Below, in pieces: positions 23,123 to 31,838 of a stretch of 42,136 nt of DNA (position 1 is the stretch's first letter; each line of letters opens with the position of its first letter). The stretch is taken from assembly GCA_031367405.1 (NCBI GenBank), contig JANLPT010000273.1, positions 1-42,136 on the forward strand. The letters are read 5' to 3'. Position numbers and translations under genes: made by a program. Origin of the DNA: JALHNI01 sp031367405 (lineage in GTDB: Bacteria > Acidobacteriota > Terriglobia > Bryobacterales > Bryobacteraceae). Below the pieces are notes generated by a model. The model saw only the letters and a program-made list of their open reading frames with translations, was not told where the DNA came from and searched no databases.

Positions 23123-23241
23123 AGCTTCTCAGCATATCAAGCGGCCTACTCCTTTTGCTCTTATGGTGCTAAGGTCTTTCGTGGCCCAGTTCGGGGCAAT
23201 CCACTAGTTTTGCGTTGCGATTGTAGTGCCGATACACACTC

Positions 23242-23979
23242 ATGCTTCCGAAAATGGCAATCCGCTTCGCTCTTTTGACTTCCCTGATGTTGGCGGGGGC
23301 GAACGCCGCCCTACTTACTTACTCGGGCGGCGACCCGAATCGCTCGTTCGACTTCTGGTTCAATGCCGCGTATCTCACCGGCGACCAATTGCTCCCGAGC
23401 GGGACTCCCTCTCCTACCGACCAGACCATCGACGTCAACGTGACGGCGGGCATCGCCAATTTATTGGTGGATGGACAATCCCTCGATGCGTTGTGCGTCG
23501 ATTTCTTTGTGGTGATTTCCAATAATACTTACAACGTCAACGTGCTCGGGCCGAACGCCATCGGCAACGGAACGCGGGTGGCGTGGATGCTGCGGAATAT
23601 CTTGCCGACCATTAATTCTCAGTCCAATGGGCTCACGAAACGTCAACAATCGGCAGGTCTACAGTTAGCGGCTTGGGACATCATACATGACGGAGGCGAC
23701 GGCTTTAGCGCGGGCCGGATCCAGCAAAGCCAGTCGACACCGACTGACTCGATGGTGCTCTTGTGGGCGAACGCCTATCTCGGTGGCAGCGCGGGGCAGA
23801 GCTTACAGGATGGCTATACGCTGCTCTTTCAGAATCAAAGCGGGAACAGCGCCTCGCAGCGTTTGTTAACGGCCGACGTCCCGGAGCCATCCACTTACGC
23901 GATGATGCTGAGCGCGGGAGCACTATTGTGCTTCGCCCGACGGCGGCGGACTGCGGTTCAGCCACACACGTATTGTTGA
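23242..23979 (+). CDS. PEP-CTERM sorted exported protein
   Basis: A 245-residue exported protein. It has a signal peptide (MAIRFALLTSLMLAGANAALL) and a C-terminal sorting signal of the PEP-CTERM type: VPEPSTYAMMLSAGALLCFA followed by RRRR, recognised by exosortases, which cut the signal and anchor or release the protein at the outer surface. The body is rich in Asn, Ser, Thr and Gly with no catalytic motif I can name; its pattern ALCVDFFVVI and AAWDIIHDGG resembles other secreted PEP-CTERM proteins of this group. The start may be ATG 23242 or ATG 23254; the latter gives a standard leader. No exosortase is in the window, but an epsI remnant lies 3.3 kb away. Confidence 0.87.
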   Translation: MLPKMAIRFALLTSLMLAGANAALLTYSGGDPNRSFDFWFNAAYLTGDQLLPSGTPSPTDQTIDVNVTAGIANLLVDGQSLDALCVDFFVVISNNTYNVNVLGPNAIGNGTRVAWMLRNILPTINSQSNGLTKRQQSAGLQLAAWDIIHDGGDGFSAGRIQQSQSTPTDSMVLLWANAYLGGSAGQSLQDGYTLLFQNQSGNSASQRLLTADVPEPSTYAMMLSAGALLCFARRRRTAVQPHTYC

Positions 23980-24002
23980 AATAAAAGCGCACGGTCAAGT
24001 TA

Positions 24003-25208
24003 CTACTCCCCCGATAATGCAGTCCGGACCCGCTCCACCATCCAGTCCAATTCATCTTCGGTAATCACGAGCGGCGGCGCTAAGCGGATGACGAAATCAT
24101 GCGTCTCTTTGCAGAGCACGCCCAGCTCCATCAGGCGCTCGCAGTAAGGGCGAGCGGACTGAGTGAGTTCCAGGCCCACCAGCAATCCCCGGCCGCGCAC
24201 TGCGCGCACCAAGCCGCCTTCAAGTGGCTTCAAAGCGGCCAGTAACTTTGCCCCGAGTGCGGCGGCCTTATCGACAAGATTCTCTTCGCGCAGCACGCGC
24301 AGTGCCGCCCTCGCCACGGCACAGCCCAACGGATTGCCGCCGTAGGTGCTGCCATGGCTGCCGGTCGTAAACAGCTCCATCACCTCGCGTTTTCCGATGA
24401 CGGCGGAGACCGGATAGAAGCCGCCGGAAAGAGCCTTGCCGAGAATGTAGATGTCCGGTTCGACGCCGGCATCGCCGCAGGCGAACCAAGCTCCGGTGCG
24501 GCCCAGACCAGTTTGAATTTCGTCGGCTAGAAACAGGACGTTCTGCTCGCGGCAAAGGGCTGCGGCTGCGGCGAGGTAGCCCGGTGGCGGCATCACGATG
24601 CCCGCCTCGCACTGGATGGGCTCCACCAGAAAGGCGCAGGTGCGCGGGTTGATGGCGGCCCGCAAGGCCTCCCCATCGCCGTAAGGGACGCTGACGAAGC
24701 CGGGCGTGAACGGCCCAAAATCCTGCCGGTAGCCCGCTTCCGAGGAGAAGCCCACAATAGTCGTCGTGCGGCCATGGAAGTTGCCGTCGCACACGATGAC
24801 CTCGGCTTGGCCGGGTGGAATCTGCTTGATCCGGTATCCCCAACGGCGCGCCGCCTTGATGGCCGTTTCGACGGCTTCAGCACCGGAGTTCATGGGCAAG
24901 ACGACATCAAGGCCGGTGAGCTCGGCCAGTTCGCGGCAGAACAAAGGTAACTGGTCGTTGTGGAAGGCACGCGAGGTGAGGGTGACCCGTTGCGCCTGCT
25001 GAATAAAGGCGGCGAGAATCGCCGGATGGGCGTGACCTTGGTTGAGAGCCGAATAGGCGCTCAAACAGTCCAGGTAGCGCTTGCCCTCTGTGTCGTAGAC
25101 CCAAACGCCTTGAGCCCGTTCGACCACGATGGGGAGCGGATGGTAGTTATGCGCGCCGTAATGTTCTTCAATGGCGAGCAGTTCGGCCGCAGAGGTAGTA
25201 ACGGTCAT
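24003..25208 (-). CDS. rocD: Ornithine aminotransferase
   Basis: A 401-residue class III pyridoxal-phosphate aminotransferase that converts ornithine and 2-oxoglutarate to glutamate-5-semialdehyde and glutamate, linking arginine, ornithine and proline metabolism. Signatures include HNYHPLPIVVERAQGVWVYD, NSGAEAVETAIKAARRWGY, the cofactor motif FLADEIQTGLGRTGAWFA and the lysine in ILGKALSGGFYPVSAV. HNYHPLP and the overall length match ornithine aminotransferase closely. It starts 16 bases after the stop of the TIM-barrel gene on the same strand, so the two are probably one transcript. Confidence 0.92.
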   Translation of the reverse strand: MTVTTSAAELLAIEEHYGAHNYHPLPIVVERAQGVWVYDTEGKRYLDCLSAYSALNQGHAHPAILAAFIQQAQRVTLTSRAFHNDQLPLFCRELAELTGLDVVLPMNSGAEAVETAIKAARRWGYRIKQIPPGQAEVIVCDGNFHGRTTTIVGFSSEAGYRQDFGPFTPGFVSVPYGDGEALRAAINPRTCAFLVEPIQCEAGIVMPPPGYLAAAAALCREQNVLFLADEIQTGLGRTGAWFACGDAGVEPDIYILGKALSGGFYPVSAVIGKREVMELFTTGSHGSTYGGNPLGCAVARAALRVLREENLVDKAAALGAKLLAALKPLEGGLVRAVRGRGLLVGLELTQSARPYCERLMELGVLCKETHDFVIRLAPPLVITEDELDWMVERVRTALSGE

Positions 25209-25224
25209 TGAACGGGGCGGCCTT

Positions 25225-26124
25225 CTAGGCGAGCGGCGCGCCCGTAAAGATCATGTCGACGCGGCGGCTGATCTCGGTGAGATGCGCTTTGCCGCCCTTC
25301 GATAGTTCGACGGTGGCCGTGCCCTGGTAGCCAATGTCGGCAAAGGCACGGTAGACTTCGGGCCAATCGATCTGGCCTTCGCCCAAGGGGCAGAAGTCCG
25401 CCACGCTCTTGCCGCCGGAAGTGGGGGTCGGCTTGAAGCGGAAGTCTTTCAGATGAACTTTGACGATGCGGGGGCCGAGGGTGCGGATCCAGTCCTGCGG
25501 AAAGCCGAACAGGACGACATTGCCGACGTCGAAATAGGCTCGCACCCAGGGACTCTTGAACTCGTCGATGTAGTGGGCGAACTCGAGGGGGCTGGTGAGG
25601 AACTTGTTCCAGACCTCCTCCACGGCGATGATCACCTTTGATTCCTGGGCGAGAGGAATCAACTTGCGGATCTCCGCCTGAGAGCGTTTCCAGGCGTCGG
25701 CGTAGCTGGTCTTCGCGTCGACAACGGCGGGCACCAGCAGCACGGTTTGGGCACCCCACAGCTTCGCGTTGCGAATGCTGGTTTCCATGCCGGCGCGGCA
25801 CTTGGCGACCACTTCGGGGTCCCCCGAGGAGAGCGGGAACTTCCAATGGTCGGAGTTCATGACGGAATGGATTGGGACCTTGGCCAGGTCAGAAGCTTTC
25901 TTGATCTCTTCGGCCGTGCGGAGGTCGGAGACGGTAAAGGCCTCCACTTGCTCGAAGCCACAATCAGCGGCCAACTGGAAGCGGTCGTTGAAACTGAGCT
26001 CCGTGGGCAGCATGGAGAGCAGGACGGCCTTCTTGATGGGCAAGCGAGGGGCGGCGGATAAAACGGCCAAGGGGGAGAAGGCCGGCGCGGCCAAGGCGGA
26101 AGCAAGCAAGTTTCGGCGAGTCAT
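25225..26124 (-). CDS. Exported TIM-barrel sugar phosphate isomerase/epimerase-like protein
   Basis: A 299-residue protein of the xylose-isomerase-like TIM-barrel (AP endonuclease 2) family. The leader MTRRNLLASALAAPAFSPLA has a twin-arginine-like pattern. Metal-ligand motifs of the family are seen: VAVEEVWN with a glutamate, RAYFDVGNVV with aspartate, IVKVHLKDFR with histidine and aspartate, and a late GTATVELSKGG glutamate. Such proteins isomerise or epimerise sugars or hydroxypyruvate. Exported versions are common in Acidobacteriota, but their substrates are unknown. It lies between a response regulator upstream and ornithine aminotransferase downstream, a combination with no obvious shared pathway. 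Confidence 0.85.
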   Translation of the reverse strand: MTRRNLLASALAAPAFSPLAVLSAAPRLPIKKAVLLSMLPTELSFNDRFQLAADCGFEQVEAFTVSDLRTAEEIKKASDLAKVPIHSVMNSDHWKFPLSSGDPEVVAKCRAGMETSIRNAKLWGAQTVLLVPAVVDAKTSYADAWKRSQAEIRKLIPLAQESKVIIAVEEVWNKFLTSPLEFAHYIDEFKSPWVRAYFDVGNVVLFGFPQDWIRTLGPRIVKVHLKDFRFKPTPTSGGKSVADFCPLGEGQIDWPEVYRAFADIGYQGTATVELSKGGKAHLTEISRRVDMIFTGAPLA

Positions 26125-26173
26125 TCGGACTTGATTGTATCCTGCCCAGGCCCAGGCTGTTTTCGCCGGCCAC

Positions 26174-26839
26174 CTAGATGAGGTTGGGAATCTTGATGAT
26201 CTTCTTCTGGATGGCGTACTGGACGAGTTGGGCTTTGTTGTGGATGTCGAGTTTGCGCATCAGGTTAAACTTGTGGGCTTCGACGGTTTTAACGCTGAGG
26301 TTCAAGTCGCAGGCGATCTCTTTTACCGAGTTGCCCTCGGCGAGAAGCTTGAGGACTTCGCGTTCGCGCGTGGTGAGGGTGGCGAAGCGGGGCAGGCGAT
26401 TGGCGCTCTTGATGCGCGTACGGAAATCGTCGACCAGTTGCGAGAGCATACGGGGGCTGAGGTAGCTACCGCCGCGGCAAATGTCGCGGATGGCGGCGAT
26501 CAACTGTTGGGACGGGCTGTCTTTCAAGACGTAGCCGCTGGCACCCACCTCCATGCCTTCGACGAGATAGTCTTCGTCATCGTACATGGTGAGCAACAGG
26601 ACCTTGGTTTCAGGCCGGTTTTTCTTGATTTGCCGGGTCGCTTCAAAGCTCGAAAGTCCGGGCATGCCGATGTCCATCAGGACGAGATCGGGGCGGGATT
26701 CGGCGGCCTTGTCGACAGAATCGCCACCATTGGCGGCCTCGGCAACGATCTCCATGTCCGCTTCGGTGTTGATGAGAGTCTTGATACCTTGACGGAACAG
26801 GGTATGATCATCCGCTAATAGAATTCGAATTTTGGCCAT
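26174..26839 (-). CDS. NarL/FixJ-type response regulator
   Basis: A 221-residue two-component response regulator. The receiver domain has DD at residues 10-11 in LLADDHTLFR, phosphoacceptor D56 in LVLMDIGMPG, then LLLTMYDD and the lysine in YVLKDSPS. The LuxR-type DNA-binding domain lies at about 150-215 (LTTREREVLKLLAEGNSVKE, then LSVKTVEAHKFNLMRKL). It lies 73 bases downstream of a histidine kinase gene of the matching HisKA_3 class, so the two form a pair. The C-terminus (KKIIKIPNLI) is typical of the class. Confidence 0.94.
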   Translation of the reverse strand: MAKIRILLADDHTLFRQGIKTLINTEADMEIVAEAANGGDSVDKAAESRPDLVLMDIGMPGLSSFEATRQIKKNRPETKVLLLTMYDDEDYLVEGMEVGASGYVLKDSPSQQLIAAIRDICRGGSYLSPRMLSQLVDDFRTRIKSANRLPRFATLTTREREVLKLLAEGNSVKEIACDLNLSVKTVEAHKFNLMRKLDIHNKAQLVQYAIQKKIIKIPNLI

Positions 26840-26912
26840 CTTGTTCTTATCTCTCTTTCTAAATCGCCCTAAGTCGCCGCTGTATCAAACTGGTCACTTG
26901 CACTAGCCCTGA

Positions 26913-28712
26913 TTAACTGGCCTGCCAAGCCATCGCCGTGCCATTAGCCAAGGCGCTGGCCAACGCGGATTCGGGCACGCCACCGGACCGGGGAGACTCC
27001 ATCGGAATGGGAATCTCGATGCGGATCCGCGTACCGCTCACGCTCGAGTTCCACAAGTCGTGGGGATCGAGCGCCCGCCTTTTTTGAGCTTTGACGTTCG
27101 GCCCCGTTTTGGCGGCTTGGCGTGGACGGCTCTCCACAATACACTCCCCACCCAGCAAGGCCACGCGCTCGCGGAGACCTGCTAACCCATAGGAGTCGCG
27201 TTTGTTGAACGCCTCCTCCACACAGAAACCAACGCCGTCATCTTCCACGCTTAGCTGTAGTATTTGATCGGCAGACTGGACAGAAATGTTTACGTTTTCG
27301 GCACTCGAATGTTTGCCGATGTTATTAATGCACTCTTGCACCAACCGGTAGACGATACTCTCGGTCTGCTTCGGCACCGGACCCAAGCGGCCCGTCCGCA
27401 GATAGATCTGTGCGCCGTGCGCCCGTTGGAAGCGGCTGGCCAATTGGCGCAGGCCGGGGGCAAGCCCCAGTTGTTCCAGCACCGCTGGACTCAAGGCCGC
27501 AATCAAACGGCGGATTTCGAGAATCGTGCTCTCGGTCATCTCGCGGACTTCCTTGATCTTGCGCGTGCCCGTGGCCACTTCGGCCGGTGTCCTGGCATTT
27601 TCAAGCACCTTCTCGGCCATTTCCAGTTGCAGCCGGATGCACAACATCGATTGGCCGGTTTCGTCATGCAGTTCACGGCTAATGCGGCGGCGCTCCACTT
27701 CTTCTACCTGCAACATGCGCGAAGCCAGCTGCCTCACTTGCTCCTCGCTTTGCGCCAGATCCTGCATCAGCTTCACTTTCTCGGCACCCAGCAAACAGCG
27801 TTCGGCCACCAAGGCCAGCAAGTCCTGCTCTCGTGGCAGCCATTCATAAGGCTTTTCAAAGCCAAACTGCATCACGCCCACCAAGTGCCGGCCGTTCACC
27901 AACGGCATCGACCAGCACGTTTCATAGCGCCCGTGCCACGCTGCATCGAGCACGCCCGCGCTGGCCCGGCCAGCGATTCCGTTCAGGCGGGGCGCGGAGA
28001 CCACGCAGAAGGGCTGGCCGAGTAACTTACGATTTTTCGCCGCTGCCCCGCCGGCTACGGCCACCGCCGGCATGCCTTCCGTTTGGGGCAACCAGCGTTC
28101 ATTCGCTTCATCGAAAAGGTACACCTCAGCGATGTCCGCGCGGCAGTAATTGGCGAGCACCGCCATCGACCCGCCCAACAGGTCCTTGAGGCTATGGGAT
28201 TCAATCTCAATATGGAAAAGCTCGCTATGAGCGGCGGTTTCGGCTTCCCGCACATGAAAATAGGAGTTGTTCAAGGTCAGCACGACGCAGAAATGAATCT
28301 GCTCGCGCGCCCAAACATAACGCGCCGCCGATGAGCCGAGAGCCTCTTCCAGAAGATGATCGTATTCCGCGAGCGCCTTCATCACCAGGCTGGGATGCAG
28401 GTTCAGCTTCGCTAAACGGCGACCGTTATATTCCACTTGTTCGAGGAAGGCGAAAAGCGGCCGTTCGCCCGCCGTCTGGACGAATTGCAAGGCCGCGCCG
28501 AGCGTGATAAAAGCCAGTGCCCGCTGTTGTTTCGCATCGTGGTTTGCGCGTTCGAGACGATCCAGATACTGCTGTTCAATCGACTCGAGTTTCCCAGCCA
28601 GCGCCCGCGCCAGCTTCTCCATTTGGCTGAGTAGCTGATCGGTAAGCACGTGGGCGGCGTCAGCCAGCACCGGAGACGTAGACCGCATCGCAAGTAGGTT
28701 GGAACCTCGCAC
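26913..28712 (-). CDS. HisKA_3 sensor histidine kinase with GAF and novel N-terminal domain
   Basis: A 599-residue soluble kinase. Residues about 30-165 form an all-helical region of unknown family (for example RPLFAFLEQVEYNGRRLAKL). A GAF-like domain follows at about 175-310, then the HisKA_3 dimerisation/phosphoacceptor domain with H349 in RRISRELHDETGQSM, and an HATPase at about 440-575 (VQECINNIGKHS, VEDDGVGF, GLAGLRERVALLGG). About 27 residues in the ATPase (AKTGPNVKAQKRRALDPHDL) form an inserted basic loop not usual in the family. No membrane segments, so it senses a cytoplasmic cue. The first start is GTG at 28712; ATG at 28688 is equally possible. Partner of the NarL regulator. Confidence 0.88.
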   Translation of the reverse strand: MRGSNLLAMRSTSPVLADAAHVLTDQLLSQMEKLARALAGKLESIEQQYLDRLERANHDAKQQRALAFITLGAALQFVQTAGERPLFAFLEQVEYNGRRLAKLNLHPSLVMKALAEYDHLLEEALGSSAARYVWAREQIHFCVVLTLNNSYFHVREAETAAHSELFHIEIESHSLKDLLGGSMAVLANYCRADIAEVYLFDEANERWLPQTEGMPAVAVAGGAAAKNRKLLGQPFCVVSAPRLNGIAGRASAGVLDAAWHGRYETCWSMPLVNGRHLVGVMQFGFEKPYEWLPREQDLLALVAERCLLGAEKVKLMQDLAQSEEQVRQLASRMLQVEEVERRRISRELHDETGQSMLCIRLQLEMAEKVLENARTPAEVATGTRKIKEVREMTESTILEIRRLIAALSPAVLEQLGLAPGLRQLASRFQRAHGAQIYLRTGRLGPVPKQTESIVYRLVQECINNIGKHSSAENVNISVQSADQILQLSVEDDGVGFCVEEAFNKRDSYGLAGLRERVALLGGECIVESRPRQAAKTGPNVKAQKRRALDPHDLWNSSVSGTRIRIEIPIPMESPRSGGVPESALASALANGTAMAWQAS

Positions 28713-28841
28713 TTAGATTGAGATCGGTTCACTAAGGTCAAGTCTTTAGGCTGGGGACACACCTTTTGGGGGATTGTGAGTAAGTAATGCTACCCCTATG
28801 CCCCGGCAAATGGGGGGGCTGGTACACAGGAAGACGGGGAT

Positions 28842-30086
28842 CTACTGCCGGAGGCGCGCCATGACTTCGCTTTGGTTGGCGGCAATCGCCAGATCGAGCG
28901 GCGTTTGCCCCGCGCGGTTCTTGCGGCGGCGATCGGCACCGCGCTCCAGTAGCAATTCGACTACGGCCAGACGGCCCCAACTGGCCGCCAAATGCAGCGG
29001 CGTCGCGCCGGACTCCAGATCCGGCCCGTCCGGCGGCGCGCCGCGATCCATCAACAAGGCCGCCGTGCTCACTTGCCCGGCCAGCGCCGCATCATGCAAA
29101 GGGTTCGCGCCGGATGAGTTACGCCCGGTCAACCGTGCGCCATGGTCCAGCAAAAGAATGGCGATGTCGCGATGGCCTTTCAATGCCGCGTCGTGCAGCA
29201 GCGTGGAGCCCGCAGTGGTGCGCGCATCGGCACTGGCACCGCGGTCCAGCAGCATGGTGACGATTTCGGCTTGCCCCCGCAACACCGCTTGCTCCAGTTG
29301 CTTGAGGCCATCGTGGCCGCCGGAGCCCGTGATTTTGGCACCGCGCTGAATTAGCAAATCCACCACGCGGGTGTGTCGATGGCGGATGGCTTCGTCGAGC
29401 GGCGTAGAGCCGGAGAGATCCTTGGCTTGCAGATCTGCACCAGCATCGAGCAACAAGGTGGCGATGCCGGCGTGACCCTTCACGCTGGCCTCGTGTAAGG
29501 GCGTGGCACCTGATTCGGCGTTTTTCACTCGCGGATTGGCACCGCGTTTGAGTAGCAAACGGACGACGGCGGCGTGGCCGCGCCAAGCCGCTTCATCGAG
29601 CGGCGTGGAGCCACTCGTGTCGGCCACATTGACCGGCACGCCGCCATCGAGCAGCAGCAGAGCGATTTCGAGGTGGCCGCGGCTGGCAGCCAGATGTAAC
29701 GCGGTGGAGCCCGAACGGTACCGTTGTTTGGGATCGGCACCGCGTTCCAGCAGACGGCGGGCGACGGCCAGGTGATTCGTCAGAATGGCGTAGTGCAGGG
29801 GCGAGGAACCGCCCTCGCTGTGGGCGGCGTTGGGGTTGGCGTGGGCGTCCAACAGGAGGTCCACCATTTCGAGGTCGCCGGCCCAGGCCGCATCGTGCAA
29901 AGCGGTGCCCCCCAGCGAATCGCGCGCGTTGATGGGGGCCCCGGCGGCCAGCAATGCGCGAACCCGTTCCTGGTCACCGGCGCGGACGGCGCTGTGGAGT
30001 TCGGCATGGGGAAGGTCTTCGGACGCGAATACAGGCCCCAGCCACAGCAGGCCGGCCATCCAGCAGATTGTGGCTGGTACCGTCAC
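28842..30086 (-). CDS. Exported ankyrin-repeat protein
   Basis: A 414-residue protein with a signal peptide (MTVPATICWMAGLLWLGPVF followed by AS) and then about eleven ankyrin repeats covering the rest of the chain. Repeats follow the pattern G.TPLH.AA..GH..IA.LLLDHGA and begin at roughly residue 30; examples are GGTALHDAAWAGDLEMVDLL and SGATPLHLAASWGRLAVVEL. One repeat near GSGGHDGLKQLEQAVLRGQA is degenerate. Ankyrin proteins bind other proteins, and a periplasmic one may protect or inhibit an exported partner. The ATG overlaps the stop of the thioredoxin-like gene (ATGA), so translation is coupled. DNA repeats within the gene reflect the protein repeats. Confidence 0.88.
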   Translation of the reverse strand: MTVPATICWMAGLLWLGPVFASEDLPHAELHSAVRAGDQERVRALLAAGAPINARDSLGGTALHDAAWAGDLEMVDLLLDAHANPNAAHSEGGSSPLHYAILTNHLAVARRLLERGADPKQRYRSGSTALHLAASRGHLEIALLLLDGGVPVNVADTSGSTPLDEAAWRGHAAVVRLLLKRGANPRVKNAESGATPLHEASVKGHAGIATLLLDAGADLQAKDLSGSTPLDEAIRHRHTRVVDLLIQRGAKITGSGGHDGLKQLEQAVLRGQAEIVTMLLDRGASADARTTAGSTLLHDAALKGHRDIAILLLDHGARLTGRNSSGANPLHDAALAGQVSTAALLMDRGAPPDGPDLESGATPLHLAASWGRLAVVELLLERGADRRRKNRAGQTPLDLAIAANQSEVMARLRQ

Positions 30087-30592
30087 TTCCTGGCGATCAG
30101 CTTTTCCACCTCAGTCAAGATGCCGCCTTTCTCGAAAAACGGCTTGGTGGCATCGCCGTAGGAAAAGTCCCCCCGGATCATGCCTTGGGCGTCGATCAAA
30201 AAGACGCGCGGCAGATCGATCCTTCCGGAACGGACATAAGAATAGGCCACTTGCCCCTGATCGTAGAGCATCAGCGAACCGGACTTCGTGTCGGCCAGGT
30301 AAGCCTGCATCGTTTGCGGCGTCTCGGGAGGATTCACCACCGAGATCACATCCACCTTGCCCGCGTACTTGGCCTTCAGTTGATCCAAAACGACGGTGAA
30401 TGCCTTGCAGTGCGGACACGCCGTTTTCATGATTTCGAGAATCACCACGCGGCCGCGATAATCGAGCAGATCGTGAAACTGGCCCGAATAGTCGGGCAAA
30501 GCGAAACTGGGCGCGCGCCGGGGCGTGGGCGGCGTCTGCGCGAAAAGGCTGGTGAGTGAAAGAACGGCAATCAGAAGTCGCATCGCTTTCAT
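30083..30592 (-). CDS. Exported TlpA-like thioredoxin-fold protein
   Basis: A 169-residue protein with a signal peptide (MKAMRLLIAVLSLTSLFAQ). The thioredoxin/peroxiredoxin fold begins PTPRRAPSFALPDYSG, continues RGRVVILEIMKTACPHCKAF with a CPHC redox motif, and ends with a LPRVFLIDAQGMIRGDFSYG strand containing the expected cis-proline region. Such TlpA/ResA-like proteins reduce or exchange disulphides in the periplasm; the CPHC centre is the same as in DsbA, which would be oxidising, so direction is uncertain. I chose the ATG at 30592 because the longer frame has no signal sequence. It overlaps the ankyrin gene by four bases, which suggests the two products act together. Confidence 0.85.
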   Translation of the reverse strand: MKAMRLLIAVLSLTSLFAQTPPTPRRAPSFALPDYSGQFHDLLDYRGRVVILEIMKTACPHCKAFTVVLDQLKAKYAGKVDVISVVNPPETPQTMQAYLADTKSGSLMLYDQGQVAYSYVRSGRIDLPRVFLIDAQGMIRGDFSYGDATKPFFEKGGILTEVEKLIARK

Positions 30593-30748
30593 TATGCGCC
30601 TGCCGGCGAGACGAAAAAATCTTGGATGGTGAGGGGGTGACTCCCGCTTTTTCAATGGCGCAAAGCCGGAAACTGTTGGCTCAATACGCGACGGCGCTTT
30701 GACCCCCAGTTCCGCATGCATGTATGCTGGCCAAGTCTTAGAAGACGC

Positions 30749-30763
30749 CGTCAGTTCCTGACG
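30749..30763. repeat. Small perfect palindrome upstream of a receptor pseudogene
   Basis: CGTCAG (30749-30754), TTC, CTGACG (30758-30763). It lies in the 283 bp between the divergent thioredoxin-like and receptor genes and could be an operator. The 6-bp arms alone are weak evidence. Confidence 0.3.
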
Positions 30764-30875
30764 ACGTTTCCGGTCAGACTCTGATTCAGTTTCATCCCGC
30801 GTTGGACAATTCTGACGATTGCGTGGCCAGCCGCCAATGAGCTATCCTACTGGCGTTCTAGTGTTGGGAGGCCTT

Positions 30876-31756
30876 GTGAAGCGATACTTACTCGTATCTT
30901 TGGCCAGCTGCCTTGTCTCGCCGCTGCTCATTGCTCAAATCCAGAACGCCCGCATTGAGGGGACCGTTCTGGATAATTCCGGTGCCGTGGTTCCCGGTGC
31001 CAAACTTTCCATCGTCAACACCCGGACGCAGGTCCACTTTGAGGGCGAAGCAAATCCTGAAGGATTCTACTTCTTCCCGACGCTGCAGCCGGGCTTTTAT
31101 ACGCTTTCCGCCGAGGCGGTGGGTTTTCGCAAGACCACGGTGAACAGCATTGAAGTGAATACCGGTGCGATTTTGCGCCAGGACGTCAAGCTGGAACTGG
31201 GCACGGTGACCGACACGATTATGGTGGAGAGTAGCTCGGTGCGCATCCAAACGACGGAGGCGAGGGTTCACTTGGCATTATTACCTCGGGACAGCCGTTG
31301 AGTATTTCATCCGGGGTCTTGACGGGGCCGAATACCACTGACTTCGGTCCGTTGGCCAGTAACTTGGGCGCGCTCGCCGATTATCAGGGCACCGATCGCA
31401 GCATCGGCAAACTGGAACGATTCGGCGGCGGCGTGCGTTTCTTCACCCCCGCGCAACTGGCGCTGTTCTCCGTGCCCGCGCCCGGTTCCATCGGCAACTC
31501 CGGCCGCAATACTTTCCGTGGGCCAGGGTTCTTCAATACGGATCTATCGATCGTGAAGCGTTTCCGCATCACCGAAAGAAGCGCCGTTACTTTCCGCTCC
31601 GAAGCTTACAATTTGTTCAACACGGTGAACTTCATTGCGCCGTCAGTAAACCTGCAAACGCCGCAGACCTTCGGAGTCATCTCCGCCACGCCAACGGGCG
31701 CGTCGAACCAGTCCGGCGCGCGCATCTTACAATTCGCGCTGCGGGTGGATTTCTAG
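30876..31756 (+). pseudogene. TonB-dependent receptor (Oar type) with large internal deletion
   Basis: The gene starts at GTG 30876 with a strong ribosome site (GGGAGG). The first 140 codons encode a signal peptide (VKRYLLVSLASCLVSPLLIA), a carboxypeptidase-regulatory domain (NARIEGTVLDNSGAVVPGAK onwards) and the lead to the plug (MVESSSVRIQTTEARVH). At about 31270 the sequence jumps to the end of the beta-barrel, in another frame: GIITSGQPLSISSG, then RNTFRGPGFFNTDLSIVKRF and the closing LQFALRVDF. Compared with intact relatives of about 1000-1200 residues, the plug and most of the barrel, roughly 750-900 codons, are missing and the reading frame is shifted at the joint. Non-functional as a receptor. 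Confidence 0.85.
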
Positions 31757-31779
31757 TTAGTAGCGCCGGAGGACCCGGC

Positions 31780-31818
31780 GACAAGCCGCGAAAGTTAGAA
31801 ATCACGCGGTCGGAGTAC
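31780..31818 (+). repeat. 39-bp dispersed sequence, copy 2
   Basis: GACAAGCCGCGAAAGTTAGA followed by AATCACGCGGTCGGAGTAC. It matches copy 1 at 22766-22804 at 33 of 39 positions. In this copy CCGCG and CGCGG can pair to form a hairpin with a 14-base loop. It lies 24 bases after the stop codon of the broken receptor gene. Confidence 0.65.
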
Positions 31819-31838
31819 GTGCTGCGACCGGTTGATTT

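Noticed and set aside
28801..28818. CCCC/GGGG hairpin downstream of the ankyrin gene
   Set aside because: Four-base arms of a single base type, no T-run; too weak to call a terminator.
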